Below, in pieces: positions 1-9,561 of a stretch of DNA of 64,000 nt. Origin of the DNA: Trichomonas vaginalis G3. Lineage: Eukaryota > Parabasalia > Trichomonadida > Trichomonadidae. The stretch covers positions 28,488,082 through 28,552,081 of the forward strand of contig NC_067207.1 of NCBI RefSeq assembly GCF_026262505.1, written 5' to 3'. The notes beneath the pieces are model-generated. The model did not search any database. It worked only from the letters and a program-made list of their open reading frames with translations, and was not told the origin of the DNA. Position 1 is the first letter of the stretch. Each line of letters opens with the position of its first letter. The position numbers were made by a program, and so were the translations under genes.

Positions 1-174
1 CAGGCAAAGTGCAATCGTCTTATAGTATTGCACTTTGCCTGTCAAAAGTTCCTCGCATCTCTTGAGGTGTGAAGAAGTTTCTCGACAGAGGAAACTTTCG
101 TATCGAATGTTGCCTCTGTCGAGATGTATGTGACAGGCAAAGTGCAATCGTCTTATAGTATTGCACTTTGCCTG
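1..174. repeat. Perfect hairpin repeated 133 bp apart, with a second hairpin between
   Basis: A 41-bp hairpin (15-bp perfect stem, 11-nt loop) at 1-41 recurs, loop included, at 134-174. Between them, about 91-125, lies a different hairpin with a 12-bp stem (tctcgacagagg and its complement). The first copy touches the window edge, so the array may continue leftward. Minus-strand reading frames that run through the two copies end in the same FDRQSAIL residues, which is a by-product of the repeat and not evidence of a gene. Confidence 0.85.
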
Positions 175-223
175 TCAAAAATACCCCCATCGTCTTTTGA
201 TTCCCAATAGATTGTGCCATTGT

Positions 224-296
224 GGGAGACATGCATAGGCAATGTCTCCCGGAATGAAACATTGTGACTGACAAGAGTGTGTTTTGCACTCTTGTC
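224..296. repeat. Two further short hairpins
   Basis: 224-232 pairs with 242-250 (9 bp, gggagacat) and 270-279 pairs with 287-296 (10 bp, gacaagagtg). They continue the hairpin cluster that begins at base 1 but share no sequence with it. No gene is recognised here. Confidence 0.7.
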
Positions 297-428
297 CGTT
301 AAAACATTTATTTGTAATATCAAAAGTTTTACAACGACCGCGGTTCTTTCCAGTATTCTGTTGATTTCAAAAGATTTTGATGTTTCATATGTTTTCAGTC
401 TTGACAAACGTTCCAGGATGAGATCCAT

Positions 429-1809
429 ATTTTTAACTCTTTAAAAGTTAAGGGATCTGAAATAGAATGATAACCTCTCCCTTGGCATATGATTTTGTTC
501 GTCAATTTATGTTATAGCAAAAAAAAATAATAATAATTCTGGAAATTGGCTATGATAGCATTTTCAACAAGATTCTATCAAGACGGGATGAACTGTAAGA
601 AACGTGGGTGATCCTAAATGACGTGTTAAAGGAAAGTCAATAATTTTAAAAATCATTATCCAAAACTTTCATTGAATACTATGAACTCAAATTCGATAAA
701 TAACGTCGCACAACTGGTGTATTCATCAGCTTTGAGCTATTACGAGACAACAAAAGTAAAGCGATTACAGCTTTTGTTTTCAATCAAATGAGAATCTTAA
801 CATCGCACAACTGATGTAAAGATCTGCTTTGACTTACTAGCACATCCGTAATACGGATTACTTGGCTGCTCGAGAGAGAAAACCAAATGAAAAATGGCAC
901 CTTTTTTGGCGCCTCTTTTTCTTTCAAATTTCCCCGCCAACCGAAATATCCATTCAAATCTTCCCGCAAATATTATTGCTTTCAATTTCTGTGACACTTA
1001 AAATTCGTCCAAAATATAATATTAAGATAGGTTATCCAATGTGATAACATAATTACTCGCTTATTTGCAATTATTCCTCAAATCAATTCTATTTTAATGC
1101 AAATCATGCGGTAAACCACTAATAAATGATAAGACATATATGCAAATACTCACTAAAATCTATGTGTATGCTCAAAACTAGAATAATACATCAACTTAGA
1201 TATTGAAGATTCAGATCAACTAATAACTTATATCATCCAAGTCTGACTCTTGCATGGCTTAAACACGGCTCGAAACGGTACGACCAGATTCAACAGTTTT
1301 CCTCAATAACAGGTTTCACCGCACAAAACTGAATTTTGGAGGGTAGCACACTAAAAAATCTATGCTTTCCCTTTGAAAAATTGAATTAAATTTTGGTCAG
1401 ATGGATAATCAATTTCCACTACTCTTTCGAATGGAACCATGCTATAGCCTAAACATTGGGATGCCATTTTCATGTCATTTCCAATGCAGCATGAAGTTAA
1501 ACATTGTATTTTAATTCATTTTGATTGTTCGAAAATGTAATAATTATTAGCTAACTATGAATCAAATTCAAGTGTGTAGATGTCTTGACATTGTATGGAT
1601 AGATTTGTTCATCATATAATACAGCTATTTATTCAATTTTTTGTTAATTTATTTGCATTCTTAAATTTATTTAGCGTGAAATTGAATGGAAATACTATAC
1701 CAAGTTTCAAAAAGTTTATTTGGATATAGGTAAATAGCTAAATCTATTATCATATTATAAAAAAAATCATTTTACTTTTTCTAAGAAAAAAAGTAGTTAC
1801 TTATGATTT
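429..1809. other. Gene-poor stretch with a diverged direct repeat and E2F-like motifs
   Basis: No open frame here looks like a gene. 701-746 and 798-840 are a diverged direct repeat about 97 bp apart sharing cgcacaactg. 902-970 holds three E2F-like words (see separate entry). The rest is AT-rich. Confidence 0.6.
902..970. promoter_or_regulatory. Cluster of three E2F-like motifs
   Basis: TTTTTTGGCGCC (902-913), TTTCCCCGCCAA (929-940) and CTTCCCGCAAA (960-970) resemble the E2F/DP consensus TTTSSCGC; the first contains an exact match. Three such GC-cored words within 70 bp of AT-rich DNA is unusual. No gene start lies close by, so the target is unknown and the call is weak. Confidence 0.3.
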
Positions 1810-2259
1810 CTACTTACTTTTTGAAAGCAACTTTTTGAACTCTTCGCAAGTGAGCTCATAATTTCTGATTGAAAATTCGATTCCGGAGAGAGCCATGCGA
1901 GCTCCGAAAGTAATTGCCAAATTCTTTGGCTTCAAAACATTAGGGTTACGATCAATAAGATATCTTACTGATATTGAGGCAGTATGTCCGATTGCATTTG
2001 CAAAAAGATAGCGGCCAAGCTCTTTAAAGTATGATTCAGATAGCTCCTTGAATGCCAATTTATATGTAAGATTAGCTGCCATGAAATCAGTTGTGAAGCA
2101 AGCATAGTTTTTCAAGGCCAATTTGCAAAATGCTGTTCTTTCCAAATCTTTGTTGATGTATGCTTGATGACCTACACTTAAAAGAGATGCTGGAATGCTT
2201 GATAAGGCTGTTGCACCAATTTCACGAATTAATCCTTCACGATTATTTGGAAATTGCAT
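1810..2259 (-). CDS. Hypothetical 149-residue protein
   Basis: A complete frame from ATG (2259) to TAG, with codon use like the neighbouring host genes. The product is alpha-helical in character, rich in Ala, Leu and Phe in its middle, with an acidic/basic C-terminus ending KLLSKSK. I see no signal peptide, clear membrane span, zinc site or nucleotide-binding motif and do not recognise a family. Small helical proteins of this size in trichomonads include hydrogenosomal membrane proteins, but nothing here proves that. It lies about 190 bp downstream of the MRD1 gene on the same strand, each presumably with its own promoter. The function is unknown; that it is a gene is likely from its length and isolation. 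Confidence 0.55.
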   Translation of the reverse strand: MQFPNNREGLIREIGATALSSIPASLLSVGHQAYINKDLERTAFCKLALKNYACFTTDFMAANLTYKLAFKELSESYFKELGRYLFANAIGHTASISVRYLIDRNPNVLKPKNLAITFGARMALSGIEFSIRNYELTCEEFKKLLSKSK

Positions 2260-2451
2260 TTTTCTGAAATTACGGTTTACAGAAACCGATAACTTTTTTC
2301 AATTCATTGTCAAATTACAATTTATGGGGTCATGCAAATTTAAATAGGGGCAAATGACCAATAATTAAAAAATATCAATAAAGCACGATCTTTTATAATA
2401 AGTTCTATAAGAACGATAAACTTTATAAAAAAATATAAATAAAATATAAGA

Positions 2452-4182
2452 TTATTTTGATGGTTCTCTATCTTCTTCTATAGGATTAACATTCATCTCA
2501 ACGCTTGTTTCTCTCTTACCTTCCTCAGCAGGTTGAACAATCAAGTGACGGCCAGCAAGGTGGACATCTTGCATTGCATCGAAAGCAGCTTGTGCAGCTT
2601 GTCTTGTTGTAAAGTCGATGAAGCAGAAACCTCTATGGCCTTGCTCATTTCTCTTTTTAGTCATTCTAATTGCCTTAATATTACCTACGTGTTTAAATGC
2701 TTCAGCAATTTCTGATTTCTTAGTAACAGTGAATGGTAAGTTCTTAACAATTAATGTTGTTGTCTTAATTTCAACCTTTGGTCGACAAGATTTTCTTTCA
2801 TCTGTTTCAACGCCAGTTCCAGTGGTGCAGCCATCTGGAGCCCATTGAATATATATAGGGGTATCATGAAGGAGTCTGTAATTCAACGAATTGAACGCCT
2901 TTCTTGCATCATCGCCTCTTGCAAATTCAACAATTGCAACTGAATGAGTTGGAGCAAGGACAAATCTGACGAGTGTACCTTTGGATGCAAAGATGCCGCG
3001 GAGCTCTTCCTCGGTCGTCTCCCATCTAAGGTTCTTTATAATTAAAACTGTTTTTGAATAGTTTATTTTATCGGCAGATTTGAAACCTTCATTCAAAGCA
3101 TCAACATCTATACCGTGCTCGATGAACAGCTGCTTTGTTTCTTCAATGAGCTGTGATTCTGCGATTGCGAGACGTGCCATAACGTTATCTGACTCTGGAT
3201 TCAAGACATCTGCTTTTGTAACACCGATTCTATCAGCAATTGCATCAGCAATAGTGTTTTTATCCATGATGAGAGGGTTCATTGTCTCTGGTCTGTATTG
3301 TTTGAGTCTCTGTTGCTTCTTTTCTTGGAATGTTTGATCATCATCTGGAATTAGGTCAACTTTCTTCTTTTCTGGCTCTGGCTCAGATTGTGCGAGTTGT
3401 AGATGACGTCCTTCGAATATAACTGATGTCATATATGCTTTTGTGGCTGATTCTAAATCTGCAAATTTTACGAAGGCAAAACCACGGTTTTCTCCTGGAA
3501 CTTCACTTGTAGGAAGGGAAACATCTTCGACAGGACCGAATTCTTCGAATCTTGCTTTGATTTCTTCGGCAGTTGACTTATAAGGAATGTTTTTGACGTA
3601 TAAACGAGTAGTAGTAATAGATACTGGTTTCTCTTCCTCTTTCTTTTGTTCTTCTTCGTTGTTTTCTTCTTCTTCTGCGTTATCTTTCTCAGATTCTTGT
3701 TCTTTCTCGTCTTGGTATTGTTCTTCGAAGCCAAATCCATCATTCCATGATGCACGCATCTGTCTTGGCTTGTGTGCTGCAAGAAATTCTTGAAATGCGG
3801 GGTCAAATTTTTCTTTTGGCTGATCTTTGTTGTCACGATTGAATTTTTCAATTTGTTTTTCCTGTTGTTTTTCAATTTTTGCAAATTTCTTTCTTCTTGC
3901 CCATGTTTCGTCTAATTGCTTTTCACCGATCGGAATAGCGAATTCTACGCCAATTCTTCTTGATTGAATGAATGTATTATCGAAATACTTTTGTGCCTTT
4001 TCGGCTTCTTCAACAGTTTTGTATCCTATGTAAGCAATGCAACGAGATTTGCCACGCTCTGTTCTAATGACTTTACAGTCTGTAATTTCACCCATTTTAG
4101 AGAATTCTTTCACGAGTTCTTTCTCTTCAACGCTCTTTGGCAAGTTGCGGATGAAAAGACGAGAAACAGGTTTTCCTTCCAT
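2452..4182 (-). CDS. MRD1: MRD1/RBM19-type multiple RRM protein, pre-rRNA processing
   Basis: MRD1 (RBM19 in animals) binds nascent 35S pre-rRNA in the nucleolus and is needed for the early cleavages that release 18S rRNA. The 576-residue product has RRMs at about 6-80 (RNP2 LFIRNLP, RNP1-like CIAYIGY), 190-270 (LYVKNIP; RGFAFVKF), 379-450 (VLIIKNL; SVAIVEF) and 472-555 (LIVKNLPF; RGFCFIDF). The order, the N-terminal RRM followed by a charged Lys/Glu linker, and the helical segment between the second and third RRM (TKADVLNPESDN) match fungal MRD1. Yeast has five RRMs and animals six; the one normally between the third and last here is missing, leaving a short DGCTTGTG linker. I chose ATG at 4182 because it opens just before RRM1; an ATG at 4227 adds 15 unconserved residues. 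It is divergent from CFAP57 across about 630 bp. Confidence 0.92.
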   Translation of the reverse strand: MEGKPVSRLFIRNLPKSVEEKELVKEFSKMGEITDCKVIRTERGKSRCIAYIGYKTVEEAEKAQKYFDNTFIQSRRIGVEFAIPIGEKQLDETWARRKKFAKIEKQQEKQIEKFNRDNKDQPKEKFDPAFQEFLAAHKPRQMRASWNDGFGFEEQYQDEKEQESEKDNAEEEENNEEEQKKEEEKPVSITTTRLYVKNIPYKSTAEEIKARFEEFGPVEDVSLPTSEVPGENRGFAFVKFADLESATKAYMTSVIFEGRHLQLAQSEPEPEKKKVDLIPDDDQTFQEKKQQRLKQYRPETMNPLIMDKNTIADAIADRIGVTKADVLNPESDNVMARLAIAESQLIEETKQLFIEHGIDVDALNEGFKSADKINYSKTVLIIKNLRWETTEEELRGIFASKGTLVRFVLAPTHSVAIVEFARGDDARKAFNSLNYRLLHDTPIYIQWAPDGCTTGTGVETDERKSCRPKVEIKTTTLIVKNLPFTVTKKSEIAEAFKHVGNIKAIRMTKKRNEQGHRGFCFIDFTTRQAAQAAFDAMQDVHLAGRHLIVQPAEEGKRETSVEMNVNPIEEDREPSK

Positions 4183-4811
4183 TGCTGGACGATAGAAAAT
4201 TTTGTCCAAATTCAAAATAATACACATCAATCCTTAATCAAGCATATGAACGTTAAATCGTTCTAGATTCATTTTATTCGCTATTTGTACCCTTTGGATC
4301 ATTATATATCAAGAATACAAAAAGGATCATGATACCTCTTATTACAAAAGCTAAAATGAGCTACTTTTATACTATCTTCATACTTTACTACCGGAATTTT
4401 AATCTTTTCATGCGAAAGTATGAAGGTTATTCAATTTCAAAATATTGTACCATGAATGTGTTGAAGAAGCTTAATTTAAAACATTTCAGAACTTTGTTAT
4501 GATAAGTTTGAATCTCCATAATACATACTTATAAATTGCAACGAATTCTCATATCTCATAGGATATGAGGATCCTGCTTTGTATACCACAAAATGTAACG
4601 ACACCGACGATAACACATCTCATTTATCCTAAGAATGGTCATAAATTCATTGATGAAATCGAAGAACTTACATTTCTTTACTTTTAATGGATGAAATAAA
4701 CATCTACATGATAAACATTTTATATCCATAATAAAATCAAATTGTTCTGTTTTTTTTTAAACAAATAATGAAAAATTGAATGGCAAGCGATTATACGTTA
4801 ATAATAGTTTC
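4183..4811. other. Intergenic region between divergent MRD1 and CFAP57
   Basis: About 630 bp of AT-rich DNA that must contain both promoters. A weak inverted repeat (tcatatc/ggatatga) lies near 4550-4568. I find no clear initiator close to either start. Confidence 0.5.
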
Positions 4812-7800
4812 ATGACCCAAGCGAACCAGATCAGCCTTGAACAATTCCGAGTGATGGGCATTGATCGCTCGCCAAATACAGGCATTTATTTACTCGGAGA
4901 AACCACTGTTGTTTATTTCGCAGGTAATAATATTGTTTCTCATAACTGGGAATTGAAGAAACAGAAATTTTTGCCCTACACAGATACAGCTCGTGGTGAT
5001 GTTAAGTGCGTTGCTGTTTCTCCTCCAACTCAAAATGGCCAAGTCTTCTTAGCTTATTCTTTAGAACTTGATGCTTCCATTATATACATTGTAGAACTTA
5101 ATACTCTTAAGCGCCAGAAATCTATTACACTTCCAAATTCAACAATGTCGTTTACTGCTCTCGCTTTTAGCGCTGGTGCACGTTATTTGATTGCCATGGG
5201 AAATACTGATTCTCAGATCTTTTACTTCGATATTACTAATGGTTCTTTAGTCGTATCCCAAAAAGTTACTGGCAATGCTTCAACCAGTACATTTAATACA
5301 AGTGTAAATTGCATTTCTTTCCATCCAACTGATGTCAATACAATTTGCTGCACTGGTAAAGGAGTTTATAAGCTCCTCGTCCGTAGCGATAAAGGATTTA
5401 ACTATAAACAAACGCCAAGCAAAGATACATACGATTTCAAAGAACACATCTTCGTAGGCCTTGATAGCCGTATCATCGCATCATCTACAGATGGTCACCT
5501 TTACTGTCTTGATACTCCTAATTATTCTATGCAGATCCCTATCAAGAATCAAACAAATGGCCCAATTACAAACCTTACTCTTACACCAAAAGGCTTCGTC
5601 TGCGTTACAGGTGGAAACACAATCCACTTCTTCGACAAACAAGCCGATTTAAAGAATTTCACAGAAGGAAATTCAATTGTAATCGACGAAAACAGCACAA
5701 TTGTTGCTTTGGCTGTTTCTCCAGGCGAAGACAAACTCATGGCCCTCATGAATGATGCACGTCTCATTGCAATTCCTCTCAATAATACAGATCCAAACGC
5801 AAATCAGAACGAAGGACTCGTTACAGTACTTCCATCCCACCACATTGGTGTTGTTACAGGCATCGACGTTGCATATCGCAAGCAACTCCTTGTTACTTGC
5901 GGTGAAGATCAGTCAATTCGTGTTTGGAACTACGATAAAATGGTTTGTGAGGTCAACCATTACTGCAAAGACCCGCCATTATCAGTATCATTCCATCCGA
6001 ATGGTTGTTTCATGATTGTTGGCTTCCCAGAAAAAATTGCATATTTGGCCGTTACAGTAAACGACTTAGTTGTTCAACACGAGTTCGGTATCAGAAACTG
6101 CAAGGACCTTAAGTTCTCCCACGGAGGTCAATACTTCGCTGCGGTTAACCAGAACTCAGTATCTGTTTATTCATCATACACATTTAAGCCGGTTGTCACA
6201 ATCAGATCACAAGGCCAAAGAGTTGCAACATTTGCATGGTCCACAGACGATAACCATATCATAACATGCGACATGAGTGGTCAAATGGGAATTTGGGTTG
6301 TCAGATCCGGTAAATCCCGTACATCATTGACATCTCAACAGACCCATCACTTTATTTCAATTGTCGCTACCGATCCAACATGCGCCCGTTGCTATGGTAT
6401 CACTGCTCCAGATAATACTTTACGCGAAACAGAGGACACACAGACAAAGAACCAACTGGATGTCGTAGCTGTACCTTGCCAAGTTGTTATGGGACCTTCT
6501 AATAGGTGCTTGTTCGTTTCAACAAGGAACGGAACGATCAGAATTTACCATTTCCCAGGAACTTCAAATTCTGTCAACAATTTCCCTACAACCGATTCTG
6601 TAACGGAAACTGTAGCACACCACACGCCCGTAACTGCCATGGTCACTTCCCCCGACTTCCAGTATCTGTTTTCTTCAGGCGAAGATGGCTGCATCTACAT
6701 GATGAAGATCAATGGCGTCGACCAAGGCAACCAGAGATCAGATGCAAAGATCACTTTCTCAGAAGATGTCCTCATTACAAGATCTGAGAATGTTGAGCAG
6801 CTCAAGAAGCTCAGAGCAGCACAGCAACGCGTCAGAGAACAAAGCGAAACTAATGCTAACAAGCTTGCAACGTTAAACCAAGGTTTCGAACAGTCAATTA
6901 AGACAATCCAAGAAAAATTTGCTGCTGAACAAGCCGCTGAGAACCAGAACATGGCCGCCCTTGAGCAGCAAATCGAGCAGATGAACCAGGAAGCCTGCGA
7001 ACAGATCCAAGCAACAAACAAACGTTTCGCAAACGAAGAAGAACAAAAATTAAAGAGATTCGAGATGTCCAAAGAGAACGAAATGAACCAACAAGAACAG
7101 TTGAAGCTCGATATCGAAGAAGCACGTAAAGAATGGGATGAAAAGCTCAAGAAAGCAATAGCTGCAAACCAAGCATCTCGTGAAGAAGCAGAAAGGAAAT
7201 TCCAAGAACAACTTCGCTCATTGGCCGAAGAAACACAACGTGTTCAAGAAGAAAAGAACGCGATGATTGAAGAATACGACAAATGGGAGATCGAAAGAAG
7301 CCGTGAACTTGCTTTTGAAATCGGAAAGAGAGAGTTCGAAGCTTTGCAACTCAGAAAGGAAGAACTGAAGAAATCAGCAGAACTCGAGCAACAAAGCAAG
7401 AGAATGGAAGAACAACTGAAAGAAGCAAAGGCAGCAGAAGCAGATGCAAGAGACAAACTGAACAAGAAAGCAGCAGAAGTTGCAGGAAAGCAAACAGATA
7501 TTGCTCAGGCAAGACATCTAAAAGAAACAAGAATTCACGAACTGAAAGAACTCAAGCACAACTTAGAAGAGAAAGATGCAAGAATCGATGAACTCACAAA
7601 ACAAAACTCCAACCTCGAAAAGCACAAACAATTGCTTAACGACAGAATTGCGGATTGGAACAAGAAACTTGAGCCAGATCAAGCCAAGTTGCAGGATATC
7701 ACAATCACATGTGAAAGAATGCAACAAGAAATGCAGAGATACAACAAGAACCACGAACAACTTCGCTTGGAATCGAATGAACTTCGTCTCAAAATCGATG

Positions 7801-8393
7801 CAAAACTTAGAGAAATCGATACAAGAACTAAAGAATACGAAGAAGTCAGACAAATCATTCGCCAGTTCAAGCTTGAAGTTCACAATGTTTATCAGGCTCT
7901 TGAACAGGATAAGAACAACACGACACACAAGCCAAAGAGATTTTCTCCATGTTTGGAAGCCTTGTACAAGAAATATGTTGGTGACGAGAGTTCATCAAAG
8001 AGAAAGACAGGTGTCACTGATATCCAAATCGAGAGAAACAGACAGCGCGATGCACTTGAAAGAAACATCACAGCTGTTGCAAGAAGACTCTCTAGAGGTG
8101 ACGAAGAATCAAAGAGAACACAAGAGAGAAAGATGGCTGAATCTGTTACATTGATGACACAGATTTCAGACTTAAGAAGACAGATCCAGAATCTCCGCAT
8201 GAAGAAGGAGATTTTGGAAGAGTCTCATAAGTCAATGTTCAGCCAGGAAGAGTTGCATAAGATTATCCAGATGCAGGAAGGAAGAATCAAAGAGTTGACA
8301 ACACAATTGAAACAGTTACAACTCCGCGGAAATGTATCAAGAAGACCAGCAATGTCAAAGGAACGTTTGCCACCAATGAATATCAACGAGTAA
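4812..8393 (+). CDS. CFAP57: CFAP57 (WDR65) axonemal WD40/coiled-coil protein
   Basis: CFAP57 is an axonemal protein that helps assemble or dock a subset of inner-arm dyneins in motile cilia and flagella. The 1193-residue product is close to the usual length of about 1250. Residues 1-650 are two sets of WD40 repeats; the opening part (TVVYFAGNNIV, KKQKFLP, LKRQKSITLP) follows the pattern that starts CFAP57 proteins, with later blades such as LLVTCGEDQSIRVWNY and YLFSSGEDGCIYMMKI. From about 660 to 1165 it is a long coiled coil of Glu, Gln, Lys and Arg heptads, ending in QMQEGRIKELTTQLKQLQLR, typical of the family tail. I chose ATG at 4812; nearer upstream ATGs (4768, 4780) are out of frame and soon stop. 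Well supported, and it fits a flagellate. Confidence 0.88.
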   Translation: MTQANQISLEQFRVMGIDRSPNTGIYLLGETTVVYFAGNNIVSHNWELKKQKFLPYTDTARGDVKCVAVSPPTQNGQVFLAYSLELDASIIYIVELNTLKRQKSITLPNSTMSFTALAFSAGARYLIAMGNTDSQIFYFDITNGSLVVSQKVTGNASTSTFNTSVNCISFHPTDVNTICCTGKGVYKLLVRSDKGFNYKQTPSKDTYDFKEHIFVGLDSRIIASSTDGHLYCLDTPNYSMQIPIKNQTNGPITNLTLTPKGFVCVTGGNTIHFFDKQADLKNFTEGNSIVIDENSTIVALAVSPGEDKLMALMNDARLIAIPLNNTDPNANQNEGLVTVLPSHHIGVVTGIDVAYRKQLLVTCGEDQSIRVWNYDKMVCEVNHYCKDPPLSVSFHPNGCFMIVGFPEKIAYLAVTVNDLVVQHEFGIRNCKDLKFSHGGQYFAAVNQNSVSVYSSYTFKPVVTIRSQGQRVATFAWSTDDNHIITCDMSGQMGIWVVRSGKSRTSLTSQQTHHFISIVATDPTCARCYGITAPDNTLRETEDTQTKNQLDVVAVPCQVVMGPSNRCLFVSTRNGTIRIYHFPGTSNSVNNFPTTDSVTETVAHHTPVTAMVTSPDFQYLFSSGEDGCIYMMKINGVDQGNQRSDAKITFSEDVLITRSENVEQLKKLRAAQQRVREQSETNANKLATLNQGFEQSIKTIQEKFAAEQAAENQNMAALEQQIEQMNQEACEQIQATNKRFANEEEQKLKRFEMSKENEMNQQEQLKLDIEEARKEWDEKLKKAIAANQASREEAERKFQEQLRSLAEETQRVQEEKNAMIEEYDKWEIERSRELAFEIGKREFEALQLRKEELKKSAELEQQSKRMEEQLKEAKAAEADARDKLNKKAAEVAGKQTDIAQARHLKETRIHELKELKHNLEEKDARIDELTKQNSNLEKHKQLLNDRIADWNKKLEPDQAKLQDITITCERMQQEMQRYNKNHEQLRLESNELRLKIDAKLREIDTRTKEYEEVRQIIRQFKLEVHNVYQALEQDKNNTTHKPKRFSPCLEALYKKYVGDESSSKRKTGVTDIQIERNRQRDALERNITAVARRLSRGDEESKRTQERKMAESVTLMTQISDLRRQIQNLRMKKEILEESHKSMFSQEELHKIIQMQEGRIKELTTQLKQLQLRGNVSRRPAMSKERLPPMNINE

Positions 8394-9561
8394 TTTCATC
8401 TTTTATATATATATTTTATATTTTTATATTAATTTTTTTTTCTTCTTCTTTTATTTATTGTAAAATATCAGTTTTCTTTTTTTTATTGGAAAATCAAAAT
8501 TAACTGACATTCTACCAATTTATTTTGTCATGCGTGACTTTATTTCCAATTTTCTTAAGGAAAAAGTTATTATATATACAATATAGAACCTAATATATCT
8601 AATAAACTTTTTTTGTTATTAAAATAAGGATTTATTGATTTGGTTAGAGAGTGTCAGACACTTTTTTAATAACATTCTTAACAATTTTGAGGGAGTTTTC
8701 AAATTTCATGCTTGGTTATTGTCATCTCAAAATATTTAAAGGAAATTTCCTATTGCAATATGTACCCATATGGATTCATGTATAAATTAATATAATTACA
8801 CTGATTGTTATCAAATTTATCTCCATTGAAAAAGGAAATTTCTGGACAACAGATTTGAGTTTTTCATATCAAATATCATGTTTTCCTTTTATTAAATAGA
8901 GGAAAGATAATTTTGAGGCGTACTAGTATAGGGAGTACGATTATTTTTCATTCAATGACGTCTCAGTACATGTGTCAGAAAGTTGAATTGCTATTAGAAG
9001 GAGGCAAATATTATCTTATATTAATTTCATGAAGAATATATAATTATACAATAGATTTAAGTTATATAACCTTTTATAAGCCATTCCTAAAAAGTTTTGG
9101 AAACGACGATAGAATACTTTTGGCCAGGGAAGGAACCCTTAAAATTATTTAATTTCACATCATAAGTCGGCCAATGAATTCCATTCATTTTAGAACATAT
9201 AATGAATTACTAGGAAGATTCACAATTTTTGGCCATTATAAATTGAATGCAATTTTTGAGATGACACATTGAAAATCCACCAAGTATTCTATATTATTTT
9301 TGTTTGAATTTAGATAAACCATGCATATATAAAAATACTATAAATTAATTAAGGAGTCGCTTCATTTTATTCTCTGAAATTGTTATCAAAAGCTAAAAAT
9401 ATTTTTCAGAAAATTATAAAAGGATAATTTTCATATATTATGATTACTCTCTTTCATATAAATATATTTTATTAAGTATGAACTATGACGCAAAAGCACA
9501 TCATACTGATCTTATGAAAATTGAAAAGCAATGAACTGAGTTCATTTTTAATACAAGCATA
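8394..9561. other. Long AT-rich intergenic region
   Basis: The stretch starts with a T-rich run just after the CFAP57 stop. It holds a short palindrome (agtgtcagacact, about 8650) and, at 9238-9282, a copy of a dispersed sequence (aattgaatgcaat...cattgaaaatc) also found near 32560. It ends with the initiator of the next gene. I see no gene, although it could hide the decayed start of a longer surface protein. Confidence 0.5.
9542..9546 (+). promoter_or_regulatory. Initiator TCATT for the beta-helix surface protein gene
   Basis: TCATT fits the trichomonad initiator TCA(+1)Y(T/A). The putative first base (9544) lies 18 nt before ATG 9562, within the very short 5' UTRs known in Trichomonas, and supports that start. 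Confidence 0.5.

Noticed and set aside
1-174. CRISPR-like array
   Set aside because: Only two copies of a palindromic repeat, with a hairpin rather than a unique spacer between them, in eukaryotic DNA without cas genes.
20-428. Minus-strand frames ending in FDRQSAIL
   Set aside because: The shared end comes from the repeated hairpin at 1-41 and 134-174. No homology or promoter supports genes.
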